From Aquimarina amphilecti (GTDB lineage: Bacteria > Bacteroidota > Bacteroidia > Flavobacteriales > Flavobacteriaceae), in assembly GCF_900109375.1 (NCBI RefSeq), contig NZ_FOAB01000009.1, forward strand, positions 62,001 to 126,000: a stretch of 64,000 nucleotides of DNA, given 5' to 3'. The stretch's first letter is position 1. Each line of letters begins with the position of its first letter. Position numbers and translations under genes: made by a program. Shown here in pieces: positions 43,617 to 53,578 of the stretch. Under the pieces are notes generated by a model. That model was given only the letters and a program-made list of their open reading frames with translations. It did not search any database and had not been told where the DNA came from.

Positions 43617-46600
43617 ATGAATCTTTTTTTTAAATTCATTATGCTTTTTGTAGTGACATTTAGCATAACTTTCAATGTACATTCTCAAGAAAAACTTAAA
43701 GAGAAATCCAAAAATCCATTTAGTGGATTAGCATTTAGAAATATTGGCCCAGCAATGACTTCAGGAAGAATAGCAGATATAGCTATTCATCCAGAAAATG
43801 AAAACATATGGTATGTTGCTGTAGGATCAGGAGGTGTCTGGAAGACTTCTAACTCAGGAACAACTTGGACTCCTTTATTTGATAAACAAAAGGTATACTC
43901 TATAGGGTGTGTAACTATTGATGCTAATAATCCTAATACGATTTGGGTTGGTACTGGAGAAAATGTTGGTGGACGTCATGTAGGTTTTGGTGATGGTATT
44001 TATGTAAGTCATAATGACGGTAAAACTTGGAAAAACATGGGGTTAGAAAACTCTGAACATATTTCTAAAATCATTATTCATCCTGAAAATTCTGATATTA
44101 TATGGGTAGCTTCCCAAGGTCCACTTTGGAGTAAGGGTGGTGATCGAGGTGTTTTTAAAACAAGTGATGGTGGAAAAACTTGGAAACGTACACTTGGAGA
44201 TCAAGAATGGGTTGGTGGGACTGATATGCTTATAGATCCAAATAATCCAGATGTTTTGTATGCAGCAACTTGGCAAAGACATAGAACAGTCGCTGGTTAT
44301 TTAGGAGGTGGTCCTGGATCGGGACTTCATAAAAGTACCGATGGAGGAGAAACTTGGCAACCACTCAAGAATGGTATTCCTAAATCAAATCTTGGTAAAA
44401 TAGGATTAGCAATGTCTCCATTTAATGCTGAAGTTATTTATGCAGCTATCGAATTAGATAGAAGAAAAGGAGGCGTATATATGTCTGCTAATGGAGGTAC
44501 AACTTGGCGTAAACAATCAGATGCTGTTTCTGGAGGTACTGGACCTCATTATTATCAAGAATTAATTGCATCTCCTCATCAGGAAGGAACACTTTTTATG
44601 ATGAATAATAGTGCTTTGATTTCAACAGATCACGGGAAAACATTCACGAATATGCCTAGATCTAATCAGCATAGTGATAGTCATGCTTTGGTTTTTAAAA
44701 AATCTGACCCTAATTATTTATTAATCGGAACTGATGGTGGTTTATATGAAAGTTTTGATCATACCAAAAGTTGGAAATATGTTAGAAATTTACCAATTAC
44801 ACAATATTTTAAAATAGCGGTAGATGATGCTCTACCTTTCTATAATGTTTATGGCGGTACTCAGGACAACGGATCTCATGGAGGACCATCTAGAACTATT
44901 ATTTCTAATGGTATCGCAAGTGCAGATTGGTGGAAAACATTAGGAGCAGATGGAGCGCAGACTGCTACGGAACCTGGAAATCCAGATATAACGTATGGAG
45001 AATTCCAACAGGGTGCTTTGTGGCGAATAGATAGTAAGACAAGAGAGACTGTCTTTATCCAACCTCAAGCAAGAGAAGGTGATCCATATGAACGTTTTAA
45101 TTGGGATGCTCCTATCGTAGTGAGTACACATAACCCCAAAAGACTTTATTTTGCTTCTCAACGTGTCTGGAAATCAGAAAATAGAGGAGATGGATGGGAA
45201 CCTATATCCGAAGATTTAACGCTGAATCAAGAACGTGTTACTTTTCCTTATTATGACAAACCACAGAGTTGGGATAATGCCTGGGATGTTTATGCAATGT
45301 CTAATTATAATACAATTACCTCATTAGCAGAATCTCCAAAACAAGAAGGATTGTTGTATGCAGGTACAGATGATGGTTTAATTCAGGTAACGGAAGATGG
45401 AGGTGCTTCTTGGAGAAAAATTACACTAAATACAATTAAAGGGTTGCCTACGACTCCTTTTGTTAATGATGTACGGGCAGACCTTTTTGATGCTAATGTA
45501 GTTTATGCTGCGTTGGATAATCATAAATATGGTGACTATAAACCTTATATTATAAAAAGTAGTGATAAAGGAAAAACTTGGACATTAATTAATGGGAACT
45601 TGCCAAATAAATTACTGATTTGGCGATTAGTTCAGGATCATGTTAAGAAAGATTTATTGTTCGCTGCGACCGAGCTCGGAGTTTACTTTACTTCTAATGG
45701 CGGTGTTAGTTGGACTAAATTAGAAGGGGGAATGCCTACAATTCCAATTAGAGATATCACTATCCAAAGACGCGAAAACGACTTGGTAGTAGGTTCATTT
45801 GGTAGAGGAATATTCATTTTGGATGATATTACGCCATTACGTAATTTTAATAAAAGTATGAATACCACAGAAGCTACTTTATTCCCTGTTAAGAAAGTAG
45901 ATTGGTATCGACAAGCAAGTAGAGTTGGTAGTCAAGGTGATGCAGAATGGATTGCTAAAAACCCACCCTTTGGGGCTAATTTTACGTATTATATGCCTGC
46001 TAAAATCAAGTCTAAAAAAGAGATAAGAAAACAAAAAGAAAAAAAAGGAAATGCTAAGTTTCCTGGATGGAAAGCTCTTGAAGATGAAGAAAGACAGGAT
46101 GGTCCCTTATTGCAATTGGTTATCAAAGATAAAAATGGAAAGATAGTAAATACTGTAAAAGGTACGAACAAAAAAGGTTTTAACCGTGTTAACTGGAATT
46201 TAACCTATCCTCGTAAAAATGGAGAACGTTTGAGAGCACCACGAAATACTCGTGGTGGATTTCGTAGAGGAGGAATTATGGTTACACCAGGAAATTATAC
46301 CGTGACATTATTAAAGAGAATTGATGGTGTCACTACCGTATTACAAGGTCCGGAATCGTTTAATGTAACTCCTTTGTTTGAAGGGGCATTACCTAGACAA
46401 CCATATGAAGAAATGGATAAATTTAGAGAGGCTACCTTTGCATTCCAACAGGATTTAACAGCAACCAATATCTCATTATCAAGAAGTCAACAAAAAGTTG
46501 CTGCTATGTTAAGAGCTTTCAACAAAGCATCTACTTCATCTGATGATTTGTATAAGAGATTAAATGAAACTAAAATAGCTTTACTAAACATTGATAAAGA

Positions 46601-46865
46601 ACTTAACGGTGATAAAATAAAGGATCAAATAGGAGAACGATCTAATCCTACGGCTAGTAATGGCGGTTCGTTAGGAAGATTTTCGGGTAATACATATGGT
46701 CCAACAGAAGAGCATAAGACTTTCTTGAAAACAGTGCAAAGTCAGTTAAAGAAAGTGAAAACTAAATTACAACCCATTATAGATTCTACGTTACCAGCTC
46801 TTGAGAATGAGTTAAAAATTGCTGGTGCGCCTTGGATAGAAGGCCAAGGATTAATTAAGAATTAA
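43617..46865 (+). CDS. Large secreted BNR/VPS10-like beta-propeller protein
   Basis: A 1082-residue secreted protein with a signal peptide (about 1-24, ending V-H-S-Q). The N-terminal two thirds form beta-propellers with many BNR/Asp-box motifs, for example S-N-S-G-T-T-W, S-D-G-G-K-T-W, T-D-G-G-E-T-W and N-G-G-V-S-W; this fits sortilin/VPS10-type and sialidase-like repeat proteins. The segment R-N-I-G-P-A-M-T-S-G-R near residue 40 is typical of this bacterial family. The C-terminal part (about 740-1082) is helical and charged, with no T9SS sorting domain seen. Role unknown, possibly glycan or protein binding. Confidence 0.82.
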   Translation: MNLFFKFIMLFVVTFSITFNVHSQEKLKEKSKNPFSGLAFRNIGPAMTSGRIADIAIHPENENIWYVAVGSGGVWKTSNSGTTWTPLFDKQKVYSIGCVTIDANNPNTIWVGTGENVGGRHVGFGDGIYVSHNDGKTWKNMGLENSEHISKIIIHPENSDIIWVASQGPLWSKGGDRGVFKTSDGGKTWKRTLGDQEWVGGTDMLIDPNNPDVLYAATWQRHRTVAGYLGGGPGSGLHKSTDGGETWQPLKNGIPKSNLGKIGLAMSPFNAEVIYAAIELDRRKGGVYMSANGGTTWRKQSDAVSGGTGPHYYQELIASPHQEGTLFMMNNSALISTDHGKTFTNMPRSNQHSDSHALVFKKSDPNYLLIGTDGGLYESFDHTKSWKYVRNLPITQYFKIAVDDALPFYNVYGGTQDNGSHGGPSRTIISNGIASADWWKTLGADGAQTATEPGNPDITYGEFQQGALWRIDSKTRETVFIQPQAREGDPYERFNWDAPIVVSTHNPKRLYFASQRVWKSENRGDGWEPISEDLTLNQERVTFPYYDKPQSWDNAWDVYAMSNYNTITSLAESPKQEGLLYAGTDDGLIQVTEDGGASWRKITLNTIKGLPTTPFVNDVRADLFDANVVYAALDNHKYGDYKPYIIKSSDKGKTWTLINGNLPNKLLIWRLVQDHVKKDLLFAATELGVYFTSNGGVSWTKLEGGMPTIPIRDITIQRRENDLVVGSFGRGIFILDDITPLRNFNKSMNTTEATLFPVKKVDWYRQASRVGSQGDAEWIAKNPPFGANFTYYMPAKIKSKKEIRKQKEKKGNAKFPGWKALEDEERQDGPLLQLVIKDKNGKIVNTVKGTNKKGFNRVNWNLTYPRKNGERLRAPRNTRGGFRRGGIMVTPGNYTVTLLKRIDGVTTVLQGPESFNVTPLFEGALPRQPYEEMDKFREATFAFQQDLTATNISLSRSQQKVAAMLRAFNKASTSSDDLYKRLNETKIALLNIDKELNGDKIKDQIGERSNPTASNGGSLGRFSGNTYGPTEEHKTFLKTVQSQLKKVKTKLQPIIDSTLPALENELKIAGAPWIEGQGLIKN

Positions 46866-46942
46866 GTAATAGTTGCTTACATTTCAAAAACTTGGACTTA
46901 TTTCCATTTTGTTGATGTAATTAAATTTTTAAATAAGAATAT

Positions 46943-46975
46943 CCCCCTTTATTTTTTCAATTTAGGGGGTTTTTG
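46943..46975 (+). terminator. Terminator after the BNR/VPS10-like gene
   Basis: CCCCCT and AGGGGG pair across a T-rich loop and are followed by a T-run. The stem is short, but the position after the stop is right. Confidence 0.6.
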
Positions 46976-47127
46976 ATTAGAAGAATTACCCATTAACAAA
47001 AAACTATAATTACACAATGACCAATGGATAAGGTTAGATATATAGGTTAAATATCCGTAATATTACATTTACAAAGCTATTATGCATATTGTTAGAACTT
47101 GATAAACACTAACTAGATTATCTAATA

Positions 47128-47961
47128 ATGATTATTGTACCATTTCAGTTTAAAGAAGCGAACAAATATTTACTACACATTGTATTTGTCGGTTTGGGTA
47201 TTGGGACAGCTAATTATATCATGAATGGTAATTTAAATTGGATTCAATGGAGTATTCAAGCTTTAGCGACAAGTTTTATAGTAGGATATACATTAGTAGT
47301 TATCATATTGAATAAATCTTGGTTTAAGTACTATTTTAAATCAAAAAGTAAATTATACATATTTATACTTCTAGCGTTTTTTTTAGTGGGTGTTTTAGCT
47401 ACAGAGATAGAGCATATTATCAGATCATTAGTTTTCCAAAGTCAACAATTTCTACTCTTTTCTTCGGGTAAAATGTATTTGTATAATGGAATTATCTCTT
47501 TGGTTTTGGGTGTTAGTTTTTTTAAAAATAATTTAGTAAAAAATAAAAGCTCCAATTTTGTTGAAAATCAAGAACCTTTAGATGCTTTGAAAAAGAAGGA
47601 AACTGAATTTTTAGATTCTGATAATTGTATTACTAGTATTCCCGTAAAACAAGGCGATAATATCCTTTTATTTCCAATCGAGGATGTGGTTTATTTTGAA
47701 GCTTCTGATAATTACTCTTTTGTGCATATCTCAACAGGAGAAAAAAAGCTTTGTGATTATTCATTACTTTTTCTTGAAAACAGATTAAGTAAAAATTTTT
47801 CTAGAGTGCATAGAAAATATATTGTTAATGAAAGTCATATTAGAAAAATAAAACCTTATTTAAATGGTCGGTATATGATCATATTTGAGAATAAGGTAAC
47901 TTCCATTATTAGTAGTAAAGGATATTCGACAACAATTCGAAAGTTAATTAAAATTGAATAA
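47128..47961 (+). CDS. Membrane-anchored LytTR-domain transcriptional regulator
   Basis: A 277-residue protein. Four membrane helices (about 16-32, 42-62, 75-93, 115-131) precede a C-terminal LytTR DNA-binding domain (about 165-277) with the pattern V-V-Y-F-E-A-S-D-N-Y-S, F-S-R-V-H-R-K-Y-I-V and L-N-G-R-Y. No receiver domain is present, so it is a one-component membrane regulator and unlike the LytSR pair at 58 kb. The signal is unknown. Confidence 0.85.
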   Translation: MIIVPFQFKEANKYLLHIVFVGLGIGTANYIMNGNLNWIQWSIQALATSFIVGYTLVVIILNKSWFKYYFKSKSKLYIFILLAFFLVGVLATEIEHIIRSLVFQSQQFLLFSSGKMYLYNGIISLVLGVSFFKNNLVKNKSSNFVENQEPLDALKKKETEFLDSDNCITSIPVKQGDNILLFPIEDVVYFEASDNYSFVHISTGEKKLCDYSLLFLENRLSKNFSRVHRKYIVNESHIRKIKPYLNGRYMIIFENKVTSIISSKGYSTTIRKLIKIE

Positions 47962-48155
47962 TAAGATTAAAAGTAAAAAAAACTCTTTGGTGAGATATTA
48001 TTAATTTTATTAAAACCGTCCACCCAATTTTATATATCACTCACCAATAATTTCGACCATTCACCATATTTAACTTTTACAACTATTTATATTTTAGTTG
48101 TTTAGACTCAGTTTAACATTGAAGACGAATTAGTCTAATTAAATAAGTTTAAGAT

Positions 48156-48812
48156 ATGGATATATTACACAGGTCAAACATTCTGCTTCATATCATAGCA
48201 GGCTCAATAGCGTTGTTACTGGGGATTATTGCTTTAGTAACGATCAAAGGAGGTAAGAGGCACAATATAAGTGGGAAGTATTTTTTAGGATTTATTTCTA
48301 TAGTTATTTTTACTGGTTTGATTGGAGTCTTCGTTTTTGGGAGAAACACATTCTTACTTGTTGTAACGATATTAAGCGGCTATGTTTCTTTTTCTGGATA
48401 TAGGGTATTGCTATTAAAGTCAAATACTCCTAAAATAATTGATGTTATAGTTGCTATAGTTAGTGTTTTGGTTTTGGCTTATTTTCTATATTATTTTAAG
48501 TCAATTGGAATGATTTGGTCTCCAATCATAATTTATAGTACAGTAGGAGCATTATTATTTATCGTTACTTATGATTTCTTACGGTATTTAATTCCTAAGA
48601 AAAAATATAAGAAACATCGAATTTGGGTATATGAACATATTTATAAAATGACAAGCGCTTTTGCAGGGATTTTATCAGCGTTTATCGGAACGGTATTCGA
48701 AAAATATCAACCACATAGTCAGTATATTCCATCAGCTTTGGGAATGTTAATAATAATTGGGTTTATAGTGTATGTTTATAAATATGGTTTAAAAAGACTA
48801 CCTAAACAATGA
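48156..48812 (+). CDS. DUF2306-like multi-pass membrane protein
   Basis: A 218-residue membrane protein with six to seven helices. The opening L-H-I-I-A-G-S-I-A-L-L-L-G-I-I-A-L and the loop R-H-N-I-S-G-K-Y-F-L-G resemble the DUF2306 family, with a possible His-containing metal or heme-binding pair (His13, His36). A later loop has K-H-R-I-W-V-Y-E-H. No enzymatic function is assigned. Gaps to both neighbours are about 195 bases. Confidence 0.6.
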   Translation: MDILHRSNILLHIIAGSIALLLGIIALVTIKGGKRHNISGKYFLGFISIVIFTGLIGVFVFGRNTFLLVVTILSGYVSFSGYRVLLLKSNTPKIIDVIVAIVSVLVLAYFLYYFKSIGMIWSPIIIYSTVGALLFIVTYDFLRYLIPKKKYKKHRIWVYEHIYKMTSAFAGILSAFIGTVFEKYQPHSQYIPSALGMLIIIGFIVYVYKYGLKRLPKQ

Positions 48813-49007
48813 GATTATAATGAAATAGTAAACTAAAATAGATGTTAATAGCCTAAATAACTTCATTTAACTCTATGTTGTAGTTTCCTGTTAGAAAATC
48901 ACGTATAAACACTCATAGCTTCTCTTAAGCCCTTTTATTACCTTGGATATCACTAAAAAAAGTATAACTACTGATTACCATAATTTGTAAAATATAAAAC
49001 TGACTTT

Positions 49008-49940
49008 ATGAATCATCAAAATCTATATAAGATATTGATAGTACTATTTTCTTCGGGTATCATTGCTCAGAACACTCTTCCATCTAAAACCACAGCATAT
49101 GTAAATTTTAATATTGGTGCTTCGGAAATAATACCACAAGAAAAATATAAACAACAAGGAGTAACCTTATTAGGATGTAATACTATTATTTCAAATGAAG
49201 ATATTGAATATTGGAGTGGTGCTCCAAGCGGTTTGGAGTGGAATAAGAAAGATCAAGTATTTACGAACTTACCTTATGGGTATCAAATAGATGAAAAAAC
49301 AAATGCACCCTATTATGTTTCTAAATATTACATTGCTTCACCACCAGTTTTTCATAGAGGTGAAAATGGAAAACCTACAAAAAACACAGAATACGACATT
49401 GGTATTGTGACACCAGATCAATTTGTTTTTGAAGGAGAGAAACCCGTACAGCAGGTATATCTGGATTATGATATTCTAAAACCTGTAAAAATAGCATATA
49501 TTCCTGTAGTTTTCGATACTTCTTTTGACCTTTGGAAGATAGATGTTATACCATTTACAGTGGCGTGTAAGGATTTTCCTTGGTTAGATAAGAATCTTTA
49601 TGATGACGCCAGGAGTGCTTCGGGAATTGGTTCTCTAAATAGAAAAATCCCTGAGTTAACAAGTTTATTTTTGCCTTATTACCAGGATGAGGATAGTACC
49701 AATCAAAAGAAACACTTTTTAGATTTTGAAGTGACAATTTTAAATGATATTCTTTTTCATCATGAAATATACTTTAAAGTTGATGGAGAAAAAAAGTATT
49801 CTATTAACCTAAAAGAGTTTTATGAAAAACATCGGCAAGGTGAAAAAATGGAGATCACCTTGTACTGTGATTACCGTGATGAATTGCCATGCGGGTGTAA
49901 AGAGCCTAGCTCAAGTAAACTAGATAAAAAGACAGAATAG
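49008..49940 (+). CDS. Secreted protein of unknown function
   Basis: A 310-residue protein with a signal peptide (about 1-20, ending I-I-A-Q). The mature part has many Y, D and P and a Cys-rich C-terminal end (L-Y-C-D-Y-R-D-E-L-P-C-G-C-K near residue 287). I recognise no domain. It is a lone plus-strand gene in front of a minus-strand operon, and may be an accessory or lineage-specific product. Confidence 0.55.
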   Translation: MNHQNLYKILIVLFSSGIIAQNTLPSKTTAYVNFNIGASEIIPQEKYKQQGVTLLGCNTIISNEDIEYWSGAPSGLEWNKKDQVFTNLPYGYQIDEKTNAPYYVSKYYIASPPVFHRGENGKPTKNTEYDIGIVTPDQFVFEGEKPVQQVYLDYDILKPVKIAYIPVVFDTSFDLWKIDVIPFTVACKDFPWLDKNLYDDARSASGIGSLNRKIPELTSLFLPYYQDEDSTNQKKHFLDFEVTILNDILFHHEIYFKVDGEKKYSINLKEFYEKHRQGEKMEITLYCDYRDELPCGCKEPSSSKLDKKTE

Positions 49941-50026
49941 ATAGATGGTTAAGATAAATCTAGTTAATAGGCGATAAATGTTTTTTTGTAGTTAAATGGA
50001 GGAACCTTTCAAAACATGCTATCTTT

Positions 50027-50632
50027 TTAAGAATGCCCCCAATTTTCTGGGTCATCGTTATTATTAGGAGATAATCCAATAATATCTCCTTTTGTATTAA
50101 CTCCAAGTCCTACTACGGTTCTATTTACATAATTAAAATAGCTTACTACTTGATTAATTTCTAATATCTCTCCATCTGTTAGCTTATACTTTCTAAGATT
50201 CTCAATATCAGATTGTGTGATAGTACTGTGCGATAGTGTTAATTTATGAGCATATCGTATTCCTTCTAGATACTGATCACTAAATACAAGATCCATTTGG
50301 TTCTTTTTAATAGAATCAATCACCATATCGTATTTAGCATTATCCTTTAACAAACGTTTTAAACCTGCAGCATGATGCTCTATACAGTACTCGCATTGAT
50401 TTAAGTTACTTACATAAACGCCTAATGTTTCTAAATACCACTTAGGTAAGGTGTTATTGGCATTGTGTAGTACATTTTTGTATAATCCCATATGACCAAC
50501 AAGTGTGTGAGGTCTTAGACTATGAATTGATAATACATTATCAATATTATTATTAGGTCCTTTGACACGCTCATATAGTCGTTTTAACTGACCAGTAGCA
50601 TTTTCGAACGAGATTTCTTTAATCCAACTCAT
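50027..50632 (-). CDS. AhpD-like (carboxymuconolactone decarboxylase/peroxidase-related) protein
   Basis: A 201-residue protein with the AhpD-type C-E-Y-C-I-E-H-H motif near residue 88, following L-N-Q. The redox-active CxxC plus nearby His is the family active site. Peroxidase-related members use it in alkyl hydroperoxide metabolism. The ATG lies one base after the LspA stop, so they are translationally coupled. The physiological substrate is unknown. Confidence 0.85.
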   Translation of the reverse strand: MSWIKEISFENATGQLKRLYERVKGPNNNIDNVLSIHSLRPHTLVGHMGLYKNVLHNANNTLPKWYLETLGVYVSNLNQCEYCIEHHAAGLKRLLKDNAKYDMVIDSIKKNQMDLVFSDQYLEGIRYAHKLTLSHSTITQSDIENLRKYKLTDGEILEINQVVSYFNYVNRTVVGLGVNTKGDIIGLSPNNNDDPENWGHS

Positions 50633-50633
50633 A

Positions 50634-51152
50634 TTAATTGTTTGCTTCTTTAAAGAAAGATTCTTTTTTACTAAATAACGTAGTAATTATAATTATGAAA
50701 GATCCAATCATAATAGAGACATCCGCCATATTGAATATTTCAGTTTTTATAATGCCTAAATCCATAATCATAAAATCAGTAACTGATCCATATACGATGC
50801 GATCGTACAGATTACCAATACCACCACCAATAATAAAGGTGAAGCCCAATATAGTCTCTTTAGAATAGGTAGTCTTGATTAGTATTAATCGTAATAAAAA
50901 AACTAAAACAAGTATTGGCAATAGTTGTAATAGAATGACTTTTAAAAAAGGAGCTAAGTCGGATCCAAGACTATAGGCAGCGCCACTGTTTTCTACTTTA
51001 GTCAAAATAAAATTATCTTTAAACACTTCAATTTTTTGATCAGGAGCAATGGTTTGTCTTACCACGGTTTTAGAAATTTGATCACAACCGATGTTAAGCA
51101 TTACTAATGATAGTATAAGTAGGATTCTTATTTTTCGAGTAATATTTTTCAT
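50634..51152 (-). CDS. lspA: Accessory signal peptidase II (LspA) homologue
   Basis: A 172-residue membrane protein. Four helices, E-N-S-G-A-A-Y-S near residue 52, G-N-L-Y-D-R-I-V, then T-D-F and N-M-A-D supply both aspartates of the catalytic dyad of lipoprotein signal peptidase. It starts at ATG 51152 (M-K-N-I-T-R-K). An N-terminal I-G-C-D-Q-I-S-K is present, with a Cys directly before the conserved D-Q. Its place in an accessory operon, not with an ileS-type neighbour, suggests a second LspA; I cannot confirm that a main one exists elsewhere. Confidence 0.85.
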   Translation of the reverse strand: MKNITRKIRILLILSLVMLNIGCDQISKTVVRQTIAPDQKIEVFKDNFILTKVENSGAAYSLGSDLAPFLKVILLQLLPILVLVFLLRLILIKTTYSKETILGFTFIIGGGIGNLYDRIVYGSVTDFMIMDLGIIKTEIFNMADVSIMIGSFIIIITTLFSKKESFFKEANN

Positions 51153-51198
51153 ATTATAAATAACGATATAAATTATTACATGTATCAACAAGAAAACA

Positions 51199-51735
51199 TC
51201 AATCCTTGATTTTCCAGTATTTTTGATAATCTGAAAGAGAAAAAGCAGCATCGTAGGATTGCTTGTTTATAGTACCTTTTTCATCAGAATCATAATCAAC
51301 TAATATCTTCCAAGTATTATTTTCTAGTCGTAGTAATACATGAAACTTTCCATAGAAAAATTTTGTTTCATTTTTGTCATTTGTATATGAACCTCTATAT
51401 ATTCCGCGATCAGAAACTAAAGTATCTGAAGTGATCCTTTCTAATAATTTAAAACTTATAAGAGAAATGGTTGTTTTTGGATTGCTCCAACGTTTTTGAT
51501 AACCATTTAGGTAATCTTGCCCCTTTTTAATTTCTCCTCCATTTCCTGATATCCTTATCATCTCTTTACTATGAATAGAAGCGAATAAAGGATAATCTAA
51601 ATGTTTAAAGGCTTCAGAAAAATTACCATACATATCTTGATTAATCTTTTGATGGAATAGTTCTTCTTGTCCATGAGAATAAAACGTTAGGAATAGAAAG
51701 GTAAAATAACTTATTACGTATTTCGTTTTAAGCAT
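51199..51735 (-). CDS. Secreted NTF2-like/SnoaL-type protein
   Basis: A 178-residue protein with a signal peptide (about 1-22, ending S-H-G-Q). It has helix-rich segments and W-K-I-L-V-D-Y-D-S-D-E near residue 147, a pattern common in NTF2-like proteins, although the family is only recognised loosely. It is 11 bases after the serine hydrolase gene and probably in the same operon. Function unknown. Confidence 0.6.
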   Translation of the reverse strand: MLKTKYVISYFTFLFLTFYSHGQEELFHQKINQDMYGNFSEAFKHLDYPLFASIHSKEMIRISGNGGEIKKGQDYLNGYQKRWSNPKTTISLISFKLLERITSDTLVSDRGIYRGSYTNDKNETKFFYGKFHVLLRLENNTWKILVDYDSDEKGTINKQSYDAAFSLSDYQKYWKIKD

Positions 51736-51746
51736 AACTCTATTTC

Positions 51747-52904
51747 TTAATCAATTAAACCATATTTAAGGAATAGCATAAAGCTTTCTTTTATAATATC
51801 ACCAAAATTATCTATAGGACGATTAGCTAACATTACATAGGTGATTCCTTTTTCTGGAAAAGAAATATAGAAAGCCCTAAAACCTCCTTGAGATCCTGTA
51901 TGTGAAACAACAGGAGTGACAATCTTTTGATTATTATTAGATCTTAGAATTCCATCTATGCCTAAAAACCAACTATAACCAAGATTTGGATTTTTACTAT
52001 CATTCCAATTGGTAGGATTAAAAACGGTTCTAGATTGTTTCACTGTTTTTGCAGATAAAAAAACTTGTGTCCGTAGTGCTTCTTCATAACTAACCAATTC
52101 ATTAATAGTACTCCATATTCCACCATTACCAGATGCGGCAAAAGTAGGAACCTCTCCATAATCAGATTCTTGATAAACTCCTTTTTGGTCTTTGTAATAA
52201 GCGTGAGCAACTCCTGTTTTGGGATGATCTCCATCAGTAATCTTACTAGTATGCATTCCTGAAGGAATAAAGATATTGTCAATTATAAATTGTTGCCATT
52301 TTTGCTTAGTTACCTGTTCAATAATTAATGCTAGTCCATTATATGAAGGATTGGAATACATGAATTTTTCGCCTGGTTCAAATAATAAGTTATCTGTGCG
52401 TTTTATAGGTTCAAAATTAGCAGTGTCTTTTGCAGTAATATAATACTCTTGATTTTCTCTAACATTTCTAAGGTCTGGTAATCCCGAAGTATGCGATAAC
52501 AAATGTTTTATTGTTATTTTTTTCGCAATTTCTGGTGTGTCAAAATCAGGAAAATATTTATATATAGGATCTTCAATAGACAATAATCCCCTTTCTTGGA
52601 GAATTAAGATTCCATTAGCTACAAATGTTTTAGAAATAGAACCTGTATTAAAAACTGTATTAGGAGTAATTTTTTCCTTTGTAGTTATATCAGAAATACC
52701 ATATGCTTTCTCAAATAGTTTTCTATTTCCTTTTGTTAAAACTATTGCAGCTCCTGGTTGGTCTAATGGAAATTCTTTAGAAAAAATAGCATCTAATTCG
52801 TTGCTAATATTTTTTTCGCTATCTAATGATTGTTGACCATAGGATTGGAGTATAGTTGTTAAAAAGAGAGTAATGAAAAATGATGAAGTGTTTTTAAGAA
52901 TCAT
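51747..52904 (-). CDS. Class C beta-lactamase-like serine hydrolase (1)
   Basis: A 385-residue secreted protein with a signal peptide (about 1-23). The nucleophile is Ser89 in S-I-S-K (SxxK at 89-92), the YxN motif is F-M-Y-S-N-P-S-Y, and H-T-G-S-Q-G-G occurs near the C-terminus as the HTG triad. These motifs place it in the class C beta-lactamase/DD-peptidase/esterase family. The true substrate (beta-lactam, D-ala peptide or ester) cannot be told from sequence. Ten bases separate it from the GNAT gene. Confidence 0.9.
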   Translation of the reverse strand: MILKNTSSFFITLFLTTILQSYGQQSLDSEKNISNELDAIFSKEFPLDQPGAAIVLTKGNRKLFEKAYGISDITTKEKITPNTVFNTGSISKTFVANGILILQERGLLSIEDPIYKYFPDFDTPEIAKKITIKHLLSHTSGLPDLRNVRENQEYYITAKDTANFEPIKRTDNLLFEPGEKFMYSNPSYNGLALIIEQVTKQKWQQFIIDNIFIPSGMHTSKITDGDHPKTGVAHAYYKDQKGVYQESDYGEVPTFAASGNGGIWSTINELVSYEEALRTQVFLSAKTVKQSRTVFNPTNWNDSKNPNLGYSWFLGIDGILRSNNNQKIVTPVVSHTGSQGGFRAFYISFPEKGITYVMLANRPIDNFGDIIKESFMLFLKYGLID

Positions 52905-52914
52905 GAGTAATGAT

Positions 52915-53451
52915 TTACACAGTTATAGAAAATAAAACACAAGATACTAAATTAGGAGAATTGACTAATTTAGGATGATTAAATGTTTTAATCTGTTGCA
53001 TACCAATTTTCTTCATTACAGCAATAGAATTAATATTTATTTCGGATGCTACTGAATATATTTTTTTTAACTCTAAATGTTCAAAACCATATTTTAAACA
53101 GGCATTGGCACCTTCGGTAGCATATCCTTTTTTCCAAACGGATTTTTTAAGTCTCCAACCAATATCAACAAAAGTCCCTAGTTCTTTTATATATGATTGT
53201 TCGCTAAGACCTATGAAACCAATTAATTCATTCGTATCTAGTAAGTCTACGGCAAAATAACAGAATTTAGTTTTATTATACATTTGCTGCATACGTAAAA
53301 TAAAATTTTCTGTTTGTGTTCTGGATGGTTTGAAAGGGAAAAACTCCATAACATCATCATCATCATTAATTTCAGTAAAAAAAACATCTACATCATTAAT
53401 AGTCCAATTACGGAACCCAAGTCTTTCTGATTTAAATAAGTAAGAATTCAT
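52915..53451 (-). CDS. GNAT family N-acetyltransferase (RimJ/RimL-like)
   Basis: A 178-residue acetyltransferase. It starts S-E-R-L-G-F-R-N-W, followed by G-F-I-G-L-S and then W-R-L-K-K-S-V-W-K-K-G-Y-A-T-E-G, the acetyl-CoA-binding pattern of the RimJ/RimL group. ATG 53451 is preferred over ATG 53472 because the domain begins there. It heads the five-gene minus-strand operon. The acceptor is unknown. Confidence 0.85.
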   Translation of the reverse strand: MNSYLFKSERLGFRNWTINDVDVFFTEINDDDDVMEFFPFKPSRTQTENFILRMQQMYNKTKFCYFAVDLLDTNELIGFIGLSEQSYIKELGTFVDIGWRLKKSVWKKGYATEGANACLKYGFEHLELKKIYSVASEININSIAVMKKIGMQQIKTFNHPKLVNSPNLVSCVLFSITV

Positions 53452-53578
53452 GTGATTAAGAATAAAGAGCAATAATATGCTTGTAATCTACAACAATGGT
53501 AAATAAAAGCAATTATATTTGATTGTAAATACAAAAGATAACATTTACATTACTTATTGTTTTTTTTAAATAATCACA

